Notes: generated by a model from the sequence alone, not told the origin. 38,024 nt of DNA from CAZLXG01 sp964563585 (GCA_964563585.1 CAZLXG010000015.1:1-38024), one strand, 5' to 3'. Counted from the stretch's first letter, positions 24,744 to 32,900 are shown. Numbers and translations: made by a program.

Positions 24744-25292
24744 ATGAAAAAATTAGTATTATTACTTTTTATTGTTTCTTCTTCAATTTATAGTTGTAAA
24801 AACAACGATACGAAAAATACAGATTTAACTTCTGAAAATAAAGTAGTTACAGAAAAAGTTATTAAGCAAAAACAAATTAACATTATTCCAACTGGTATTT
24901 TAGAATATGATGATTATGTAATTTATATAGACCCAACTGGTGGAGCAGAACGTTTTGAAAACCAAAAAAAAAAACCAACACATGTTTTAGTTACCGATAT
25001 ACATGGAGACCATTTAAGTATTAAAACCTTAGAAGTTTTGAATTTAAGTAATGCATCGTTTATTACACCACAAGCAGTAGCCGATAAATTACCCGAAAAT
25101 ATAGTCTAAACACTTGTAATTATTGATAGTAGTATTACAAAAATGGTTGACGAAATTAGTATTGAAGCCATACCAATGTATAATTTACCAGAAGATGAAA
25201 CCTCAAGACATACCAAAGACAGAGATAGTGAAGGATTATGCGATGTTGCTTTGTTTAAAAGCATTGTAATCGACTCAAAATCAAGAAATTAA
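24744..25292 (+). pseudogene. Broken metallo-beta-lactamase-fold lipoprotein gene
   Basis: From the ATG at 24744 a lipoprotein signal peptide is encoded (lipobox SIYSC, Cys18), then an MBL-fold start with GILEYDDYVIYIDPTGG and the metal motif VLVTDIHGDH. A TAA at 25107-25109 interrupts it; the same frame then resumes with family-like sequence (TLVIIDSSITKMVDEISIEAIPMYNLPEDE, HTKDRDSEG) before changing to unrelated residues and a second stop at 25290. The metal sites of the second half are missing. It ends at the border of an IS200-like element, which may explain the loss of the 3' half. An earlier GTG at 24711 is not a credible start. Confidence 0.8.
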
Positions 25293-25299
25293 TAACCTA

Positions 25300-25316
25300 G
25301 AAACAGAGCTTCGAGG
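25300..25316 (-). repeat. Hairpin-forming repeat, copy 1
   Basis: GAAACAGAGCTTCGAGG, in the same orientation as the copy at 25810-25826. It lies just after the end of the MBL relic and 8 bases before the transposase stop. Confidence 0.75.
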
Positions 25317-25323
25317 TATCCAC

Positions 25324-25776
25324 TTAGCTAAACAAATTTAGTTGACTCTTATGATAACTTTTATATTCTTTTAAATTACTCCCTTGTGTACTGATGTAAT
25401 TTTTGATTGTTTCCTCATTTGCGTACTGACCAACAGTATTCACATAATATCCACTACTCCAAAATTGACCTCCCCACAATTGTTGTTTCACTTCGAGATG
25501 AAGTCGGAACAGTTCTTTTGCAGTAATACTTTTTATTGCTTGAACTATTGTTTTTACTGATAGCATTGGAATACTTTGAAGCAAAAAATGAACATGGTTC
25601 TCATCTGAACCTATCTCCAAAAACTTAATCTCAAATCTTTGCTCAATATTTATACATATTTCAACCAAACTTTCCTCAACTCAATCAGACAAGATACTTC
25701 TTCGATATTTTATTGGACAAACTAAATGATATAATAGCAAACTCTTATTATGCCTCTTATGAATATGCTCAATCAT
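25324..25776 (-). pseudogene. tnpA: IS200-family Y1 transposase with an in-frame nonsense codon
   Basis: From the ATG at 25776 the frame reads MIEHIHKRHNKSLLLYHLVC...SILSD, meets TGA at 25681-25683, and continues in the same frame as VEESLVEICINIEQRF... to the stop at 25324. The HUH motif (ENHVHFLL), the LWGGQFWSSGYYVNTVG stretch and the catalytic-tyrosine region (EETIKNYISTQG) are intact. Total about 150 codons, normal for this family. The single nonsense codon should abolish a full-length product; a restart at the GTG or ATG after the stop would lack the first beta strand. No tnpB is present. Confidence 0.88.
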
Positions 25777-25809
25777 AAAACAAATATAAATACTTAGTTC
25801 CTAAACCCC

Positions 25810-25826
25810 GAAACAGAGCTTCGAGG
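25810..25826 (-). repeat. Hairpin-forming repeat, copy 2
   Basis: GAAACAGAGCTTCGAGG preceded by CCCC, so that on the minus strand CCTCGAA pairs with TTCGGGG around GCTCTGT. It lies 34 bases upstream of the transposase ATG. Confidence 0.75.
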
Positions 25827-25890
25827 AATTCTATTGATTAAAGTGATACAATTAGATTGGTATCCGAATTTATAAATGTTTCATTTATAG

Positions 25891-25920
25891 TTGATTAGAG
25901 AATAAAATGTCATATATTTG
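25891..25920 (+). promoter_or_regulatory. Complete Bacteroidota promoter of a small membrane protein gene
   Basis: TTG (25891-25893), a 19-base spacer, and TATATTTG (25913-25920): the best match to the -33/-7 Bacteroidota promoter in the window. The leader to the ATG at 25953 is 32 bases. Confidence 0.7.
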
Positions 25921-25952
25921 ATGTGCTATTAACTCAAATCTAAGCACTACCT

Positions 25953-26195
25953 ATGCTTCTCAAATACAAACTTCTATTATTACCTGCATTAACTTTAATT
26001 GATCAATCTGCTATTGTTACTGGTCTTTCAGTAGTTGTTGTCTTTTTTACTGTTTTATTATTACTTGGTGTTAGAAAATCATATAAATTAAGAAAGGAAA
26101 ACGAAAAATTAAATAAAATAGGCATCTTAGATTCTGATGAAGAAAACAAGGCTTATAAAGATTTTACCGAAGGACATATGTACGATAATAAATAA
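25953..26195 (+). CDS. Small single-pass membrane protein
   Basis: 80 residues: a hydrophobic N-terminal stretch (LLLLPALTL, possibly a first helix), a strong membrane helix (IVTGLSVVVVFFTVLLLLGV) and a basic, then acidic, cytoplasmic tail (RKSYKLRKENEKLNK...DSDEENKAYKDF). No family recognised. It has the clearest promoter of the window and is closed by a very strong terminator, so it is very likely expressed although small. Confidence 0.75.
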   Translation: MLLKYKLLLLPALTLIDQSAIVTGLSVVVVFFTVLLLLGVRKSYKLRKENEKLNKIGILDSDEENKAYKDFTEGHMYDNK

Positions 26196-26266
26196 ACTTC
26201 TCTTTTATGGATGGTATTGTTTTAATTTTATATCATTCGTATTTATATTCTTAATAAAAAAAATAA

Positions 26267-26318
26267 AGATAGATAAATAAAAAGCCCACTTTTCAGCGGG
26301 CTTTTTATTTATCTATCT
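26267..26318. terminator. Bidirectional terminator overlapping the ettA stop codon
   Basis: A 21-bp perfect stem: arms 26267-26287 and 26298-26318, extended by one A.C mismatch and one C-G pair, around a short loop. The GC part GCCC/GGGC is flanked by A and T runs on both sides, so it serves the convergent genes ending at 26195 and 26313. The ettA stop (26313-26315) lies inside the right arm. Confidence 0.92.
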
Positions 26319-28004
26319 AACTAGCTTTCTATACTTAATACGTTTTGGCATTAAATCACCACCAAGTCTTTGCTTTTTATTTTCTTCATATTCTGAAAAA
26401 CCACCTTCAAAGAAATATACTTGAGAATCGCCTTCAAAAGCTAAAATATGTGTGCAAATTCTATCTAAAAACCACCTGTCGTGACTAATAACTACAGCAC
26501 AACCTGCAAAATTTTCTAAGCCTTCTTCTAATGCTCTCAATGTATTTATGTCTAAATCATTAGTTGGCTCATCTAAAAGCAGCACATTTCCTTCTTCTCT
26601 AAGTGTCATAGCTAAGTGAAGTCGGTTACGCTCTCCTCCAGAAAGCAATTTCACTTTCTTGTTTTGCTCACTTCCGCTAAAATTAAAACGACTTAAATAA
26701 GCTCGAGAATTGACTTGCTTTCCTCCCATCATCACCAAATCTTGTTCGTCACTAAAGTTTTGCCAAATGGTTTTTTCTGGGTCTATATTAGAATGTTTTT
26801 GATCTACATAAGCGATTTTTGCCGTATCACCTACTTTAAACTCACCTTTATCTGGAGTTTCTTCTCCCATTATCATTCTAAAAATGGTTGTTTTTCCTGC
26901 TCCATTTGGACCAATAACACCAACAATTCCTGCTTGGGGAAGATTAAAGTTTAAATCGTCGTATAACAACTTATCATCATAACCTTTACTTACTCCAACG
27001 GCTTCAATAACATTTGTTCCTAATCGTGGACCATTTGGAATATAGATTTCTAGTTTTTCATCAAGTTGTTTTTGGTCTTGACTCATCATCTTGTCGTAAT
27101 TCTTCAAACGTGCTTTTTGTTTGGTTTGACGACCTTTCGCTCCTTGACGAACCCATTCTAACTCACGCTCTAAAGTTTTTTGACGTTTAGATGCTGTTTT
27201 ACTTTCTTGAGCCATACGCTTCGATTTCTGGTCTAACCAAGACGAATAGTTTCCTTTCCAAGGAATACCTTCACCTCTATCTAACTCTAAAATCCAACCA
27301 GCTACATTATCTAAAAAGTATCTATCGTGTGTTACAGCTATAATTGTTCCTTTATAGCTCGCTAAATGATGCTCTAACCAATGTACAGATTCTGCATCCA
27401 AGTGATTGGTTGGCTCATCTAATAACAACACATCTGGTTCTTGTAATAACAAACGACATAAAGCAACACGCCTTCTTTCTCCTCCAGATAATACTCCTAT
27501 TTTTTTATCGCCATCTGGTGTACGAAGCGCATCCATTGCTATTTCTAATTTGGTATCAAGTTCCCAGGCTCCAGCAGCATCTATTTCATCTTGAAGTACA
27601 GCTTGACGGTCCATTAATTTCTGCATTTTGTCTGCGTCAGAATAAATTTCTTCCAACCCAAACATATCATTAATCTTATTGTATTCATCAAGAATAGCTA
27701 CTGTTTCTGCTGCTCCTTCTCTTACAATTTCCATTACAGTTTTATCATCATCCAATTGTGGGTCTTGTTCTAACATACCAACTGAATAGTCTTGTAAAAA
27801 CGTTACATCACCTTGATAATTTTTATCAATACCTGCAATAATTTTTAACAACGTAGATTTTCCAGAACCATTAAGTCCTAAAATTCCAATTTTTGCTCCG
27901 TAGAAAAAACTTAAATAAATATTTTTTAAAACTGGTGTGTTTGCACTTGGAAATGTCTTGGTTAAACCAGACATTGAAAAAATAACTTTCTTATCATCAC
28001 TCAT
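26313..28004 (-). CDS. ettA: Energy-dependent translational throttle protein EttA (ABC-F)
   Basis: 563 residues, two ABC ATPase domains without membrane parts. First domain: Walker A GLNGSGKST, signature LSGGERRRVAL, Walker B DVLLLDEPTNHLD. Linker with the interdomain arm and a charged region (KRMAQESKTASKRQKTLERE...KGRQTKQKARL). Second domain: GPNGAGKTT, LSGGERNRLHLA, NVLLLDEPTNDLD. EttA binds the ribosomal E site and slows the first peptide-bond cycle when energy is low. Its ATG overlaps by one base the stop of the CAL67264-type gene (TAATG), so the two are coupled. All nucleotide-binding motifs look intact. Confidence 0.95.
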   Translation of the reverse strand: MSDDKKVIFSMSGLTKTFPSANTPVLKNIYLSFFYGAKIGILGLNGSGKSTLLKIIAGIDKNYQGDVTFLQDYSVGMLEQDPQLDDDKTVMEIVREGAAETVAILDEYNKINDMFGLEEIYSDADKMQKLMDRQAVLQDEIDAAGAWELDTKLEIAMDALRTPDGDKKIGVLSGGERRRVALCRLLLQEPDVLLLDEPTNHLDAESVHWLEHHLASYKGTIIAVTHDRYFLDNVAGWILELDRGEGIPWKGNYSSWLDQKSKRMAQESKTASKRQKTLERELEWVRQGAKGRQTKQKARLKNYDKMMSQDQKQLDEKLEIYIPNGPRLGTNVIEAVGVSKGYDDKLLYDDLNFNLPQAGIVGVIGPNGAGKTTIFRMIMGEETPDKGEFKVGDTAKIAYVDQKHSNIDPEKTIWQNFSDEQDLVMMGGKQVNSRAYLSRFNFSGSEQNKKVKLLSGGERNRLHLAMTLREEGNVLLLDEPTNDLDINTLRALEEGLENFAGCAVVISHDRWFLDRICTHILAFEGDSQVYFFEGGFSEYEENKKQRLGGDLMPKRIKYRKLVR

Positions 28005-28186
28005 TATACTCTACCTTTTAATGCATTAAACACCCATGCTATACAGAAGAAACCAAAGCCCACAGCACCAAAACCCCAGCCCGCAACTTCATCATATCTA
28101 AACGCACCAAGTGCCATTAATCCTAATCCTACTAAAATCATTATTGTTGTAGCCCACGCTAAAATTGTATTTTTATTCACTGCCAT
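28004..28186 (-). CDS. CAL67264 family small membrane protein
   Basis: 60 residues with two hydrophobic helices (ILAWATTIMILVGLGLMALGAF and GWGFGAVGFGFFCIAWVFNAL) and the Gly-rich DEVAGWGFGAVGFGF motif that I associate with the CAL67264 membrane proteins of Flavobacteriia. Function is not known. The one-base TAATG overlap with ettA indicates a two-gene operon. Upstream on the minus strand, GATATTTG (28227-28220) is a one-mismatch -7 box. Confidence 0.85.
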   Translation of the reverse strand: MAVNKNTILAWATTIMILVGLGLMALGAFRYDEVAGWGFGAVGFGFFCIAWVFNALKGRV

Positions 28187-28305
28187 AATCTAATTCTTAT
28201 TTTTTGGTTAGTTAGTAGACAAATATCGGAAATTATTGTTGAATTGATATTGCTTAAAATAAGCTAAAGTATTATTGTAACTAATATATGAAAATTAATA
28301 TTGAA

Positions 28306-28482
28306 TCAATTAATAATCAGCTTTCTAACGCTTCTTTTATTTTCTGAAACTAATTCTAATAAATACATTCCAAAGGATAGATGATTTAACTTAATTTCAT
28401 TATTTGAAGAACTAACAGCTCTTTGAAGAATTTTTAAACCTTAATAATCATAAACAATGACATTAATTTTATAATTTTGAAT
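28306..28482 (-). pseudogene. Relic of a type IX secretion C-terminal sorting domain
   Basis: Minus-strand translation reads IQNYKINVIVYDY, stop, GLKILQRAVSSSNNEIKLNH, LSFGMYLLELVSENKRSVRK, LIIN, stop. This is the typical end of a T9SS type A sorting domain (V-x-V-Y-D-x-x-G, then L-S-x-G-x-Y-x-L, then x-x-K-L-I-I-N). One in-frame stop splits it and further stops stand before it; no upstream passenger domain remains. It is the last ~58 codons of a lost secreted protein and indicates that the lineage has a T9SS. Confidence 0.8.
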
Positions 28483-28512
28483 TTAAAATTAACATCCTAC
28501 TTTCACTTTAAA

Positions 28513-28528
28513 TGTTAGCTAGCTAACA
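28513..28528. repeat. 16-bp perfect palindrome
   Basis: TGTTAGCTAGCTAACA is self-complementary over all 16 bases. It lies just beyond the terminator of the pirin gene. It could be a binding site or a second hairpin of the termination region. Confidence 0.5.
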
Positions 28529-28535
28529 CAACTAA

Positions 28536-28563
28536 AAAAAGCACCACTTTCGTGATGCTTTTT
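28536..28563 (-). terminator. Terminator of the pirin gene
   Basis: AAAAAGCACCAC (28536-28547) pairs with GTGATGCTTTTT (28552-28563), one C.A mismatch, 4-nt loop. A T-rich run follows on the minus strand. It ends three bases beyond the pirin stop. Confidence 0.9.
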
Positions 28564-28565
28564 AC

Positions 28566-29447
28566 TTATGCTGGAAGAAATCCCATTTTACCCATTTGGT
28601 AATCTCGAAGCGCTTCCATAATTTCTGTTTGCGAATTCATGACATATGGTCCCCAACTTGCAACTTTTTCTTTAAAAGGTGTTCCTGATAAGAACAATAA
28701 TTTACTTTTTGTATTTCCTTTTAAGCTGAAACCTTTTCCATCTTGACTAAATTCAACTAATTGGTTTTTATTTTGAATTAAATCAACAGTATCATTTATA
28801 GTTATATTTCCATTTATTAAATATAACAAAGACTGATGCTCTTCATTAATTTGAATAATATGATTTCCACCTTCCTCAACATCAATCATAAATACATTTA
28901 CAGAAGTTTGCGTTGTAATTTTTCCGTTGGTTTCTTCAAGATTTCCTGCAATAATTTGAATATTCACTTTTCCATCTTCAGAAGTAATCACATTAAAATC
29001 TTCATGTTTCACATGTTGGTAATTAGGCTGAATCATTTTCTTTTCGGCAGGTAAATTCAACCATAACTGAATACCTTCGAGTATTCCTCCTTTTTTTACA
29101 AATTCTTTTGAAGGGCCTTCTGCATGAATAATACCGCGTCCTGCTGTTGTCCATTGTACATCTCCAGCTTTTACAACACTTTCATGCCCAAGCGAATCGC
29201 GGTGTAATTGCTCTCCTTGAATTAAAAATGTTACAGGTTCAAACCCGCGATGTGGATGTGGGCCTAAATCAAAATCGTTATTCATTTCATCTATTTTATA
29301 TGGACCATAATGGTGTAATAAAATAAATGGATCTATCATTTCTATTTGCTGTGTTGGAATGGGTTGACGTAGCTCTATTGGTCCCATTTTTGTAAAATCA
29401 CTTCGTCCAACGGTTTTAATTGTGTTTAGTTTCATTTTAATTTCCAT
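28566..29447 (-). CDS. Pirin family protein
   Basis: 293-residue bicupin. The N-terminal cupin carries the metal ligands in GPHPHRGFEPVT (two His), HRDSLGHE (His) and GRGIIHAE (His/Glu), the pattern of metal-binding pirins, some of which act as quercetinase-like dioxygenases while others have regulatory roles. The C-terminal cupin is degenerate as usual and ends with a pirin-like LSGTPFKEKVASWGPYVMN. The start may be this ATG (MEIKMK) or the one four codons later (MKLNTIKTV, at 29435); no ribosome-binding signal decides it. A MarR gene lies upstream on the same strand, separated by a repeat copy. Confidence 0.92.
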   Translation of the reverse strand: MEIKMKLNTIKTVGRSDFTKMGPIELRQPIPTQQIEMIDPFILLHHYGPYKIDEMNNDFDLGPHPHRGFEPVTFLIQGEQLHRDSLGHESVVKAGDVQWTTAGRGIIHAEGPSKEFVKKGGILEGIQLWLNLPAEKKMIQPNYQHVKHEDFNVITSEDGKVNIQIIAGNLEETNGKITTQTSVNVFMIDVEEGGNHIIQINEEHQSLLYLINGNITINDTVDLIQNKNQLVEFSQDGKGFSLKGNTKSKLLFLSGTPFKEKVASWGPYVMNSQTEIMEALRDYQMGKMGFLPA

Positions 29448-29499
29448 TCTTTCATTTTTCGTAAAAACGAAAATCTTCTTTGTTACTCGTTTTTGGTCT

Positions 29500-29519
29500 C
29501 GACTGCGCTCGACCCGACA
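29500..29519. repeat. Dispersed palindromic repeat copy, intergenic
   Basis: Matches CRACTGCGCTCNNNNNGACA with CGACTGCGCTC at 29500-29510 and GACA at 29516-29519. It lies between the MarR stop and the pirin start and is the only intergenic copy of this family in the window. Confidence 0.75.
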
Positions 29520-29526
29520 AAAATTA

Positions 29527-29964
29527 TTAACGAATTTTATCTAGTAAGTCGCTTAAAATTCCTGCTTCTTTTTCTGTTAAATTACTTAAATAATCATGAT
29601 TCATTTCTTTAGAAATTTCATCTAATAAAATCAAACCCTTTTTTGTTATTTCTATATGTACAACACGTCTATCATCAGGACAAGGCAAACGATTAATTAA
29701 AGCTTTATCACACAGCTTATCCATTAAACGTGTTGCATTTGGTGAACGTTCCAACATGCGTTCTTTTATAATTTGAACTTTTATTGCTTCTCCTGCTCCT
29801 TTTAATATTCTTAATATATTATACTGCTGTGTCGAAATACCAAAAGGTTTAAAAAATGTAGTTTGCTTACTACTAATCCAATTTGAAGTATATATTATAT
29901 TTAATAATGCCTTCACTTTTTTGTTTCGAAATTTCGAATTAATATCTTTTGAAATATCTCCCAT
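29527..29964 (-). CDS. MarR family transcriptional regulator
   Basis: 145 residues with the MarR winged helix: helix region FGISTQQYNILRILKGAGEAIKVQIIKERM, recognition region SPNATRLMDKL, and the wing with DDRRVVHIEITKKG. MarR proteins are usually repressors released by phenolic or quinone-like ligands. It is 14 bases downstream of the TMEM175-like gene and 79 bases upstream of pirin, all on the same strand, and may control the group. No operator palindrome was identified. Confidence 0.92.
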   Translation of the reverse strand: MGDISKDINSKFRNKKVKALLNIIYTSNWISSKQTTFFKPFGISTQQYNILRILKGAGEAIKVQIIKERMLERSPNATRLMDKLCDKALINRLPCPDDRRVVHIEITKKGLILLDEISKEMNHDYLSNLTEKEAGILSDLLDKIR

Positions 29965-29978
29965 TTGTTATCTAAAAA

Positions 29979-30548
29979 CTACATATTATTTTCAATTCTT
30001 TTATCTGGTACAACCCACATAATGGCAACAAATGTATAACATGCAACTCCTATCCATGGGTTTACATATGAAAGTAAAATACCTATAATATAGATTAGCA
30101 TTGATACTTTTTCTTTTACGTTTTTACCTATGGCTTTACTTAGTACAAAATCTTCTTCATGATGCTTAATTATACTTTTCTGTAAAATCATAAATGCGAT
30201 GCCACTCATTAATAAAATGAATCCGTAAAAAGCAACTGGAAGTTTTTCTACATGGTTTTCTCCAATCCAAGACGCAGCAAATGGTATTAGTGATAACCAA
30301 AATAATAAATGAAGGTTTCCCCAAAGAATTTTGCCATTTACTTTTTCTGTTATTTGAAATAAATGATGATGATTATTCCAGTAAATTCCTATGTAAATAA
30401 AACTAATTAAATAACTTATAAATATTGGGGCTCTATGCAATAATGCTTCAAAAGTTAATTCTTCTGGGGCTTTTAATTCTAACACCATTATAGTAATTAT
30501 AATTGCCAAAACACCATCGCTAAAGGCTTCTAATCTATTTGTTTTCAT
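29979..30548 (-). CDS. TMEM175-like (DUF1211) potassium channel family protein
   Basis: 189 residues, six or so hydrophobic helices. The first helix begins TNRLEAFSDGVLAIIITIMVLELK, the family mark (R-x-x-x-F-S-D-G) that lines the pore in bacterial TMEM175. Bacterial members conduct potassium with low selectivity. The length and helix count fit the one-repeat bacterial form that forms tetramers. It stands between the FMN reductase gene (44 bases) and MarR (14 bases) on the same strand. The link to the neighbours is not known. Confidence 0.9.
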   Translation of the reverse strand: MKTNRLEAFSDGVLAIIITIMVLELKAPEELTFEALLHRAPIFISYLISFIYIGIYWNNHHHLFQITEKVNGKILWGNLHLLFWLSLIPFAASWIGENHVEKLPVAFYGFILLMSGIAFMILQKSIIKHHEEDFVLSKAIGKNVKEKVSMLIYIIGILLSYVNPWIGVACYTFVAIMWVVPDKRIENNM

Positions 30549-30592
30549 AATAAGAATTTTGAATTAATATTATTTTAAATACTTCTTAAGTA

Positions 30593-31123
30593 CTATAAAG
30601 CTTTTTTGAATTTTCCCACTTCATTTAATAACTTGTCATTTAATTCTGAATTTGTAATCTTTCCTTCTGAAAAATTATCACCAAATGAAGGAAAAGAATA
30701 ATCGGTAACAATATTTCCTCCCATAAATTGAAAACGACCTTTAGCAATTTCTAAAACAGTTGCTCCACCTCTAGCGCCTGGCGATGTTGCCATAAGCAGC
30801 ATTGGTTTATCACTCCAAAGTTTACCATCAATTCTAGACATCCAATCAAATAAATTTTTGAAAACGGTTGCATATGCGCCATTGTGTTCTGCCAACGATA
30901 AAATGATTCCATCTGTAGATTTTATTATTTCTAAAAACTTATGTGCTTTTTGAGGTATACCATTATCGTTTTCATAATCCATTCCATATAAAGGCAATTC
31001 AAAATCATTTAAATCTAATGTAGTAACTTCTACATTTTCAACTAGTGTAGATGCATAAATTGCCAATTGTTTGTTTATTGATTCTTTACTATTACTTCCT
31101 GCGAAAGCTATTATATTTTTCAT
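30593..31123 (-). CDS. NADPH-dependent FMN reductase family protein
   Basis: 176 residues from MKNIIAFAGSNSKES. The N-terminal phosphate-binding loop GSNSKESINKQL is typical of flavodoxin-fold NADPH:FMN or quinone/azo reductases, with LSLAEHNGAYATVFKNLFDW and LMATSPGARGG as the other flavin-contact stretches. It likely reduces quinones or FMN in the cytoplasm. The longer frame from a TTG at 31147 is rejected because that codon overlaps the -7 box. It leads a likely four-gene group (reductase, TMEM175-like, MarR, pirin). Confidence 0.9.
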   Translation of the reverse strand: MKNIIAFAGSNSKESINKQLAIYASTLVENVEVTTLDLNDFELPLYGMDYENDNGIPQKAHKFLEIIKSTDGIILSLAEHNGAYATVFKNLFDWMSRIDGKLWSDKPMLLMATSPGARGGATVLEIAKGRFQFMGGNIVTDYSFPSFGDNFSEGKITNSELNDKLLNEVGKFKKAL

Positions 31124-31144
31124 TTTTATAATTTTAATGTTGAG

Positions 31145-31175
31145 CAAATGTAGAAATAATATATTTATATTCCAA
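31145..31175 (-). promoter_or_regulatory. Promoter of the FMN reductase gene
   Basis: On the minus strand TTG (31175-31173), a 20-base spacer and TACATTTG (31152-31145), an exact -7 box. The leader to the ATG at 31123 is 21 bases. It decides the start of the reductase. Confidence 0.65.
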
Positions 31176-31270
31176 GGAAACTATCTCCATGTAATATTAT
31201 TTATGAATTGATTAACAAAAACTCAATAAAATTTGAAACTTTTGTACTTTAGCATCAAACTAAACAATAC

Positions 31271-32899
31271 ATGGATTTAAACTTCAATAAAAACGAAGAC
31301 CACAATAAACTTTTACTTTCAGAATTAATCAACAAATTTGCTATAGTAAGTCTTGGAGGCGGAAAAGCACGTATTGAAAAACATCATGCAAAGGGAAAGA
31401 TGACAGCTAGAGAACGCATTGATTATTTATTAGATGCAAAATCAAACTCTATTGAAATTGGTGCTTTTGCAGGTGAAGACATGTATGCAGAACATGGCGG
31501 TTGTCCTTCTGGTGGTGTAGTTATTAAAATAGGGTATGTAAAAGGAAAACAATGTATTGTTGTAGCAAACGATGCAACTGTTAAAGCTGGCGCTTGGTTT
31601 CCTATTACCGGAAAAAAGAACCTTCGTGCTCAAGAAATTTCAATTGAAAACAAATTGCCAATTATATATTTAGTGGATTCTGCTGGCGTGTATTTACCAA
31701 TGCAGGATGAAATTTTTCCAGACAAAGAACATTTTGGTCGAATTTTTAGAAATAATGCTGTTATGAGTAGCATGGGAATTACACAGATTTCGGCAATAAT
31801 GGGAAGCTGTGTTGCTGGTGGTGCTTACTTACCTATAATGAGTGATGAAGCTATAATAGTTGATAAAACAGGAAGTATTTTTCTTGCTGGCAGTTATTTA
31901 GTTAAAGCTGCAATTGGCGAAAGTATAGATAATGAAACACTTGGTGGAGCAACAACACATTGTGAAATTTCTGGAGTGACCGATTATAAAGCGAAAGATG
32001 ACAAAGATGCTTTAGACACAATAAAACGTTTAATTGATAAAATTGGAGATTATGATAAAGCTGGTTTTAATAGAAGTAAATCTTTAAAGCCAAAAGAAAA
32101 CCCTGAAGATATTTATGGTATTCTACCTAAAGCACGTCACGACCAATATGATATGTTCAAGATTATAAAACGATTAGTTGATAATTCTGAATATGACGAA
32201 TATAAAGCTGGCTACGGAAAAACAATTATTACTTGTTATGCAAGAATTGACGGTTGGGCAGTTGGTATTGTTGCGAATCAAAGAAAATTAGTAAAGACCA
32301 AAAGTGGAGAAATGCAATTTGGTGGGGTTATTTATAACGATAGTGCAGATAAAGCTACGCGTTTTATTGCGAATTGTAATCAGAAGAAAATCCCATTAGT
32401 ATTTCTACAAGATGTAAATGGTTTTATGGTTGGTAGTAAATCTGAACATGGTGGTATTATTAAAGATGGGGCTAAAATGGTGAATGCTGTTAGTAATTCG
32501 GTAGTGCCAAAATTCACCATTATTATTGGCAATAGCTACGGAGCAGGGAATTATGCCATGTGTGGAAAAGCATACGACCCACGATTAATTGTTGCATGGC
32601 CAAGTGCAGAACTTGCAGTTATGAGCGGTAATTCGGCAGCTAAAGTATTATTACAAATTGAAAAAGCTTCACTAGAAAAGAAAGGTGAAAAATTCACCAA
32701 AGAAAAAGAAGAAGCACTTTATAATAAAATTAAAAACCGATATGATAATCAAGTATCTCCATATTATGCAGCTGCACGAATTTGGACAGATGCTATTATC
32801 GACCCGCTAGATACTAGAACATGGATTTCTATGGGTATTGAAGCGGCTAACCACGCTCCTATTGAAAAGGCTTTTAATATGGGTGTTTTACAGGTATAA
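31271..32899 (+). CDS. Acyl-CoA carboxylase beta subunit (carboxyltransferase)
   Basis: 542-residue carboxyltransferase that moves CO2 from biotin to an acyl-CoA. Two crotonase-like halves are visible: KMTARERIDYLLD and EHGGCPSGGVV in the first with GSCVAGGAYLPIMSDE, then FLQDVNGFMVGSKSEHGGI and GNSYGAGNYAMCGKAYDPRL in the second, both with the Gly-rich oxyanion loops. Length and the GGAYLP motif are closest to methylcrotonoyl-CoA carboxylase beta chains, but propionyl- or geranyl-CoA cannot be excluded. No biotin-carrying alpha subunit is next to it. The partner must be encoded elsewhere. It has its own terminator. Confidence 0.92.
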   Translation: MDLNFNKNEDHNKLLLSELINKFAIVSLGGGKARIEKHHAKGKMTARERIDYLLDAKSNSIEIGAFAGEDMYAEHGGCPSGGVVIKIGYVKGKQCIVVANDATVKAGAWFPITGKKNLRAQEISIENKLPIIYLVDSAGVYLPMQDEIFPDKEHFGRIFRNNAVMSSMGITQISAIMGSCVAGGAYLPIMSDEAIIVDKTGSIFLAGSYLVKAAIGESIDNETLGGATTHCEISGVTDYKAKDDKDALDTIKRLIDKIGDYDKAGFNRSKSLKPKENPEDIYGILPKARHDQYDMFKIIKRLVDNSEYDEYKAGYGKTIITCYARIDGWAVGIVANQRKLVKTKSGEMQFGGVIYNDSADKATRFIANCNQKKIPLVFLQDVNGFMVGSKSEHGGIIKDGAKMVNAVSNSVVPKFTIIIGNSYGAGNYAMCGKAYDPRLIVAWPSAELAVMSGNSAAKVLLQIEKASLEKKGEKFTKEKEEALYNKIKNRYDNQVSPYYAAARIWTDAIIDPLDTRTWISMGIEAANHAPIEKAFNMGVLQV

Positions 32900-32900
32900 A

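Larger units (their letters stand above)
25294..25826 (-). mobile_element. IS200/IS605-type element bounded by hairpin repeats
   Basis: A decayed single-gene element. The tnpA-like frame lies between two direct copies of the sequence GAAACAGAGCTTCGAGG (25300-25316 and 25810-25826; 21 of 23 bases agree if extended left). Each copy, read on the minus strand, can fold CCTCGAA against TTCGGGG or a close variant. Elements of this type have subterminal hairpins instead of inverted repeats and make no target duplication, which fits. Exact ends are not certain; the hairpins could instead be REP-like units around a REP-associated transposase. Confidence 0.65.

Noticed and set aside
24744..25292. Programmed stop read-through in the MBL gene
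   Set aside because: The sequence after the stop first matches the family but then diverges and loses the second half, so simple decay is more likely than recoding.
31124..31147. TTG start for the FMN reductase
   Set aside because: It overlaps the -7 box TACATTTG; the ATG at 31123 starts the flavodoxin-fold strand as expected.
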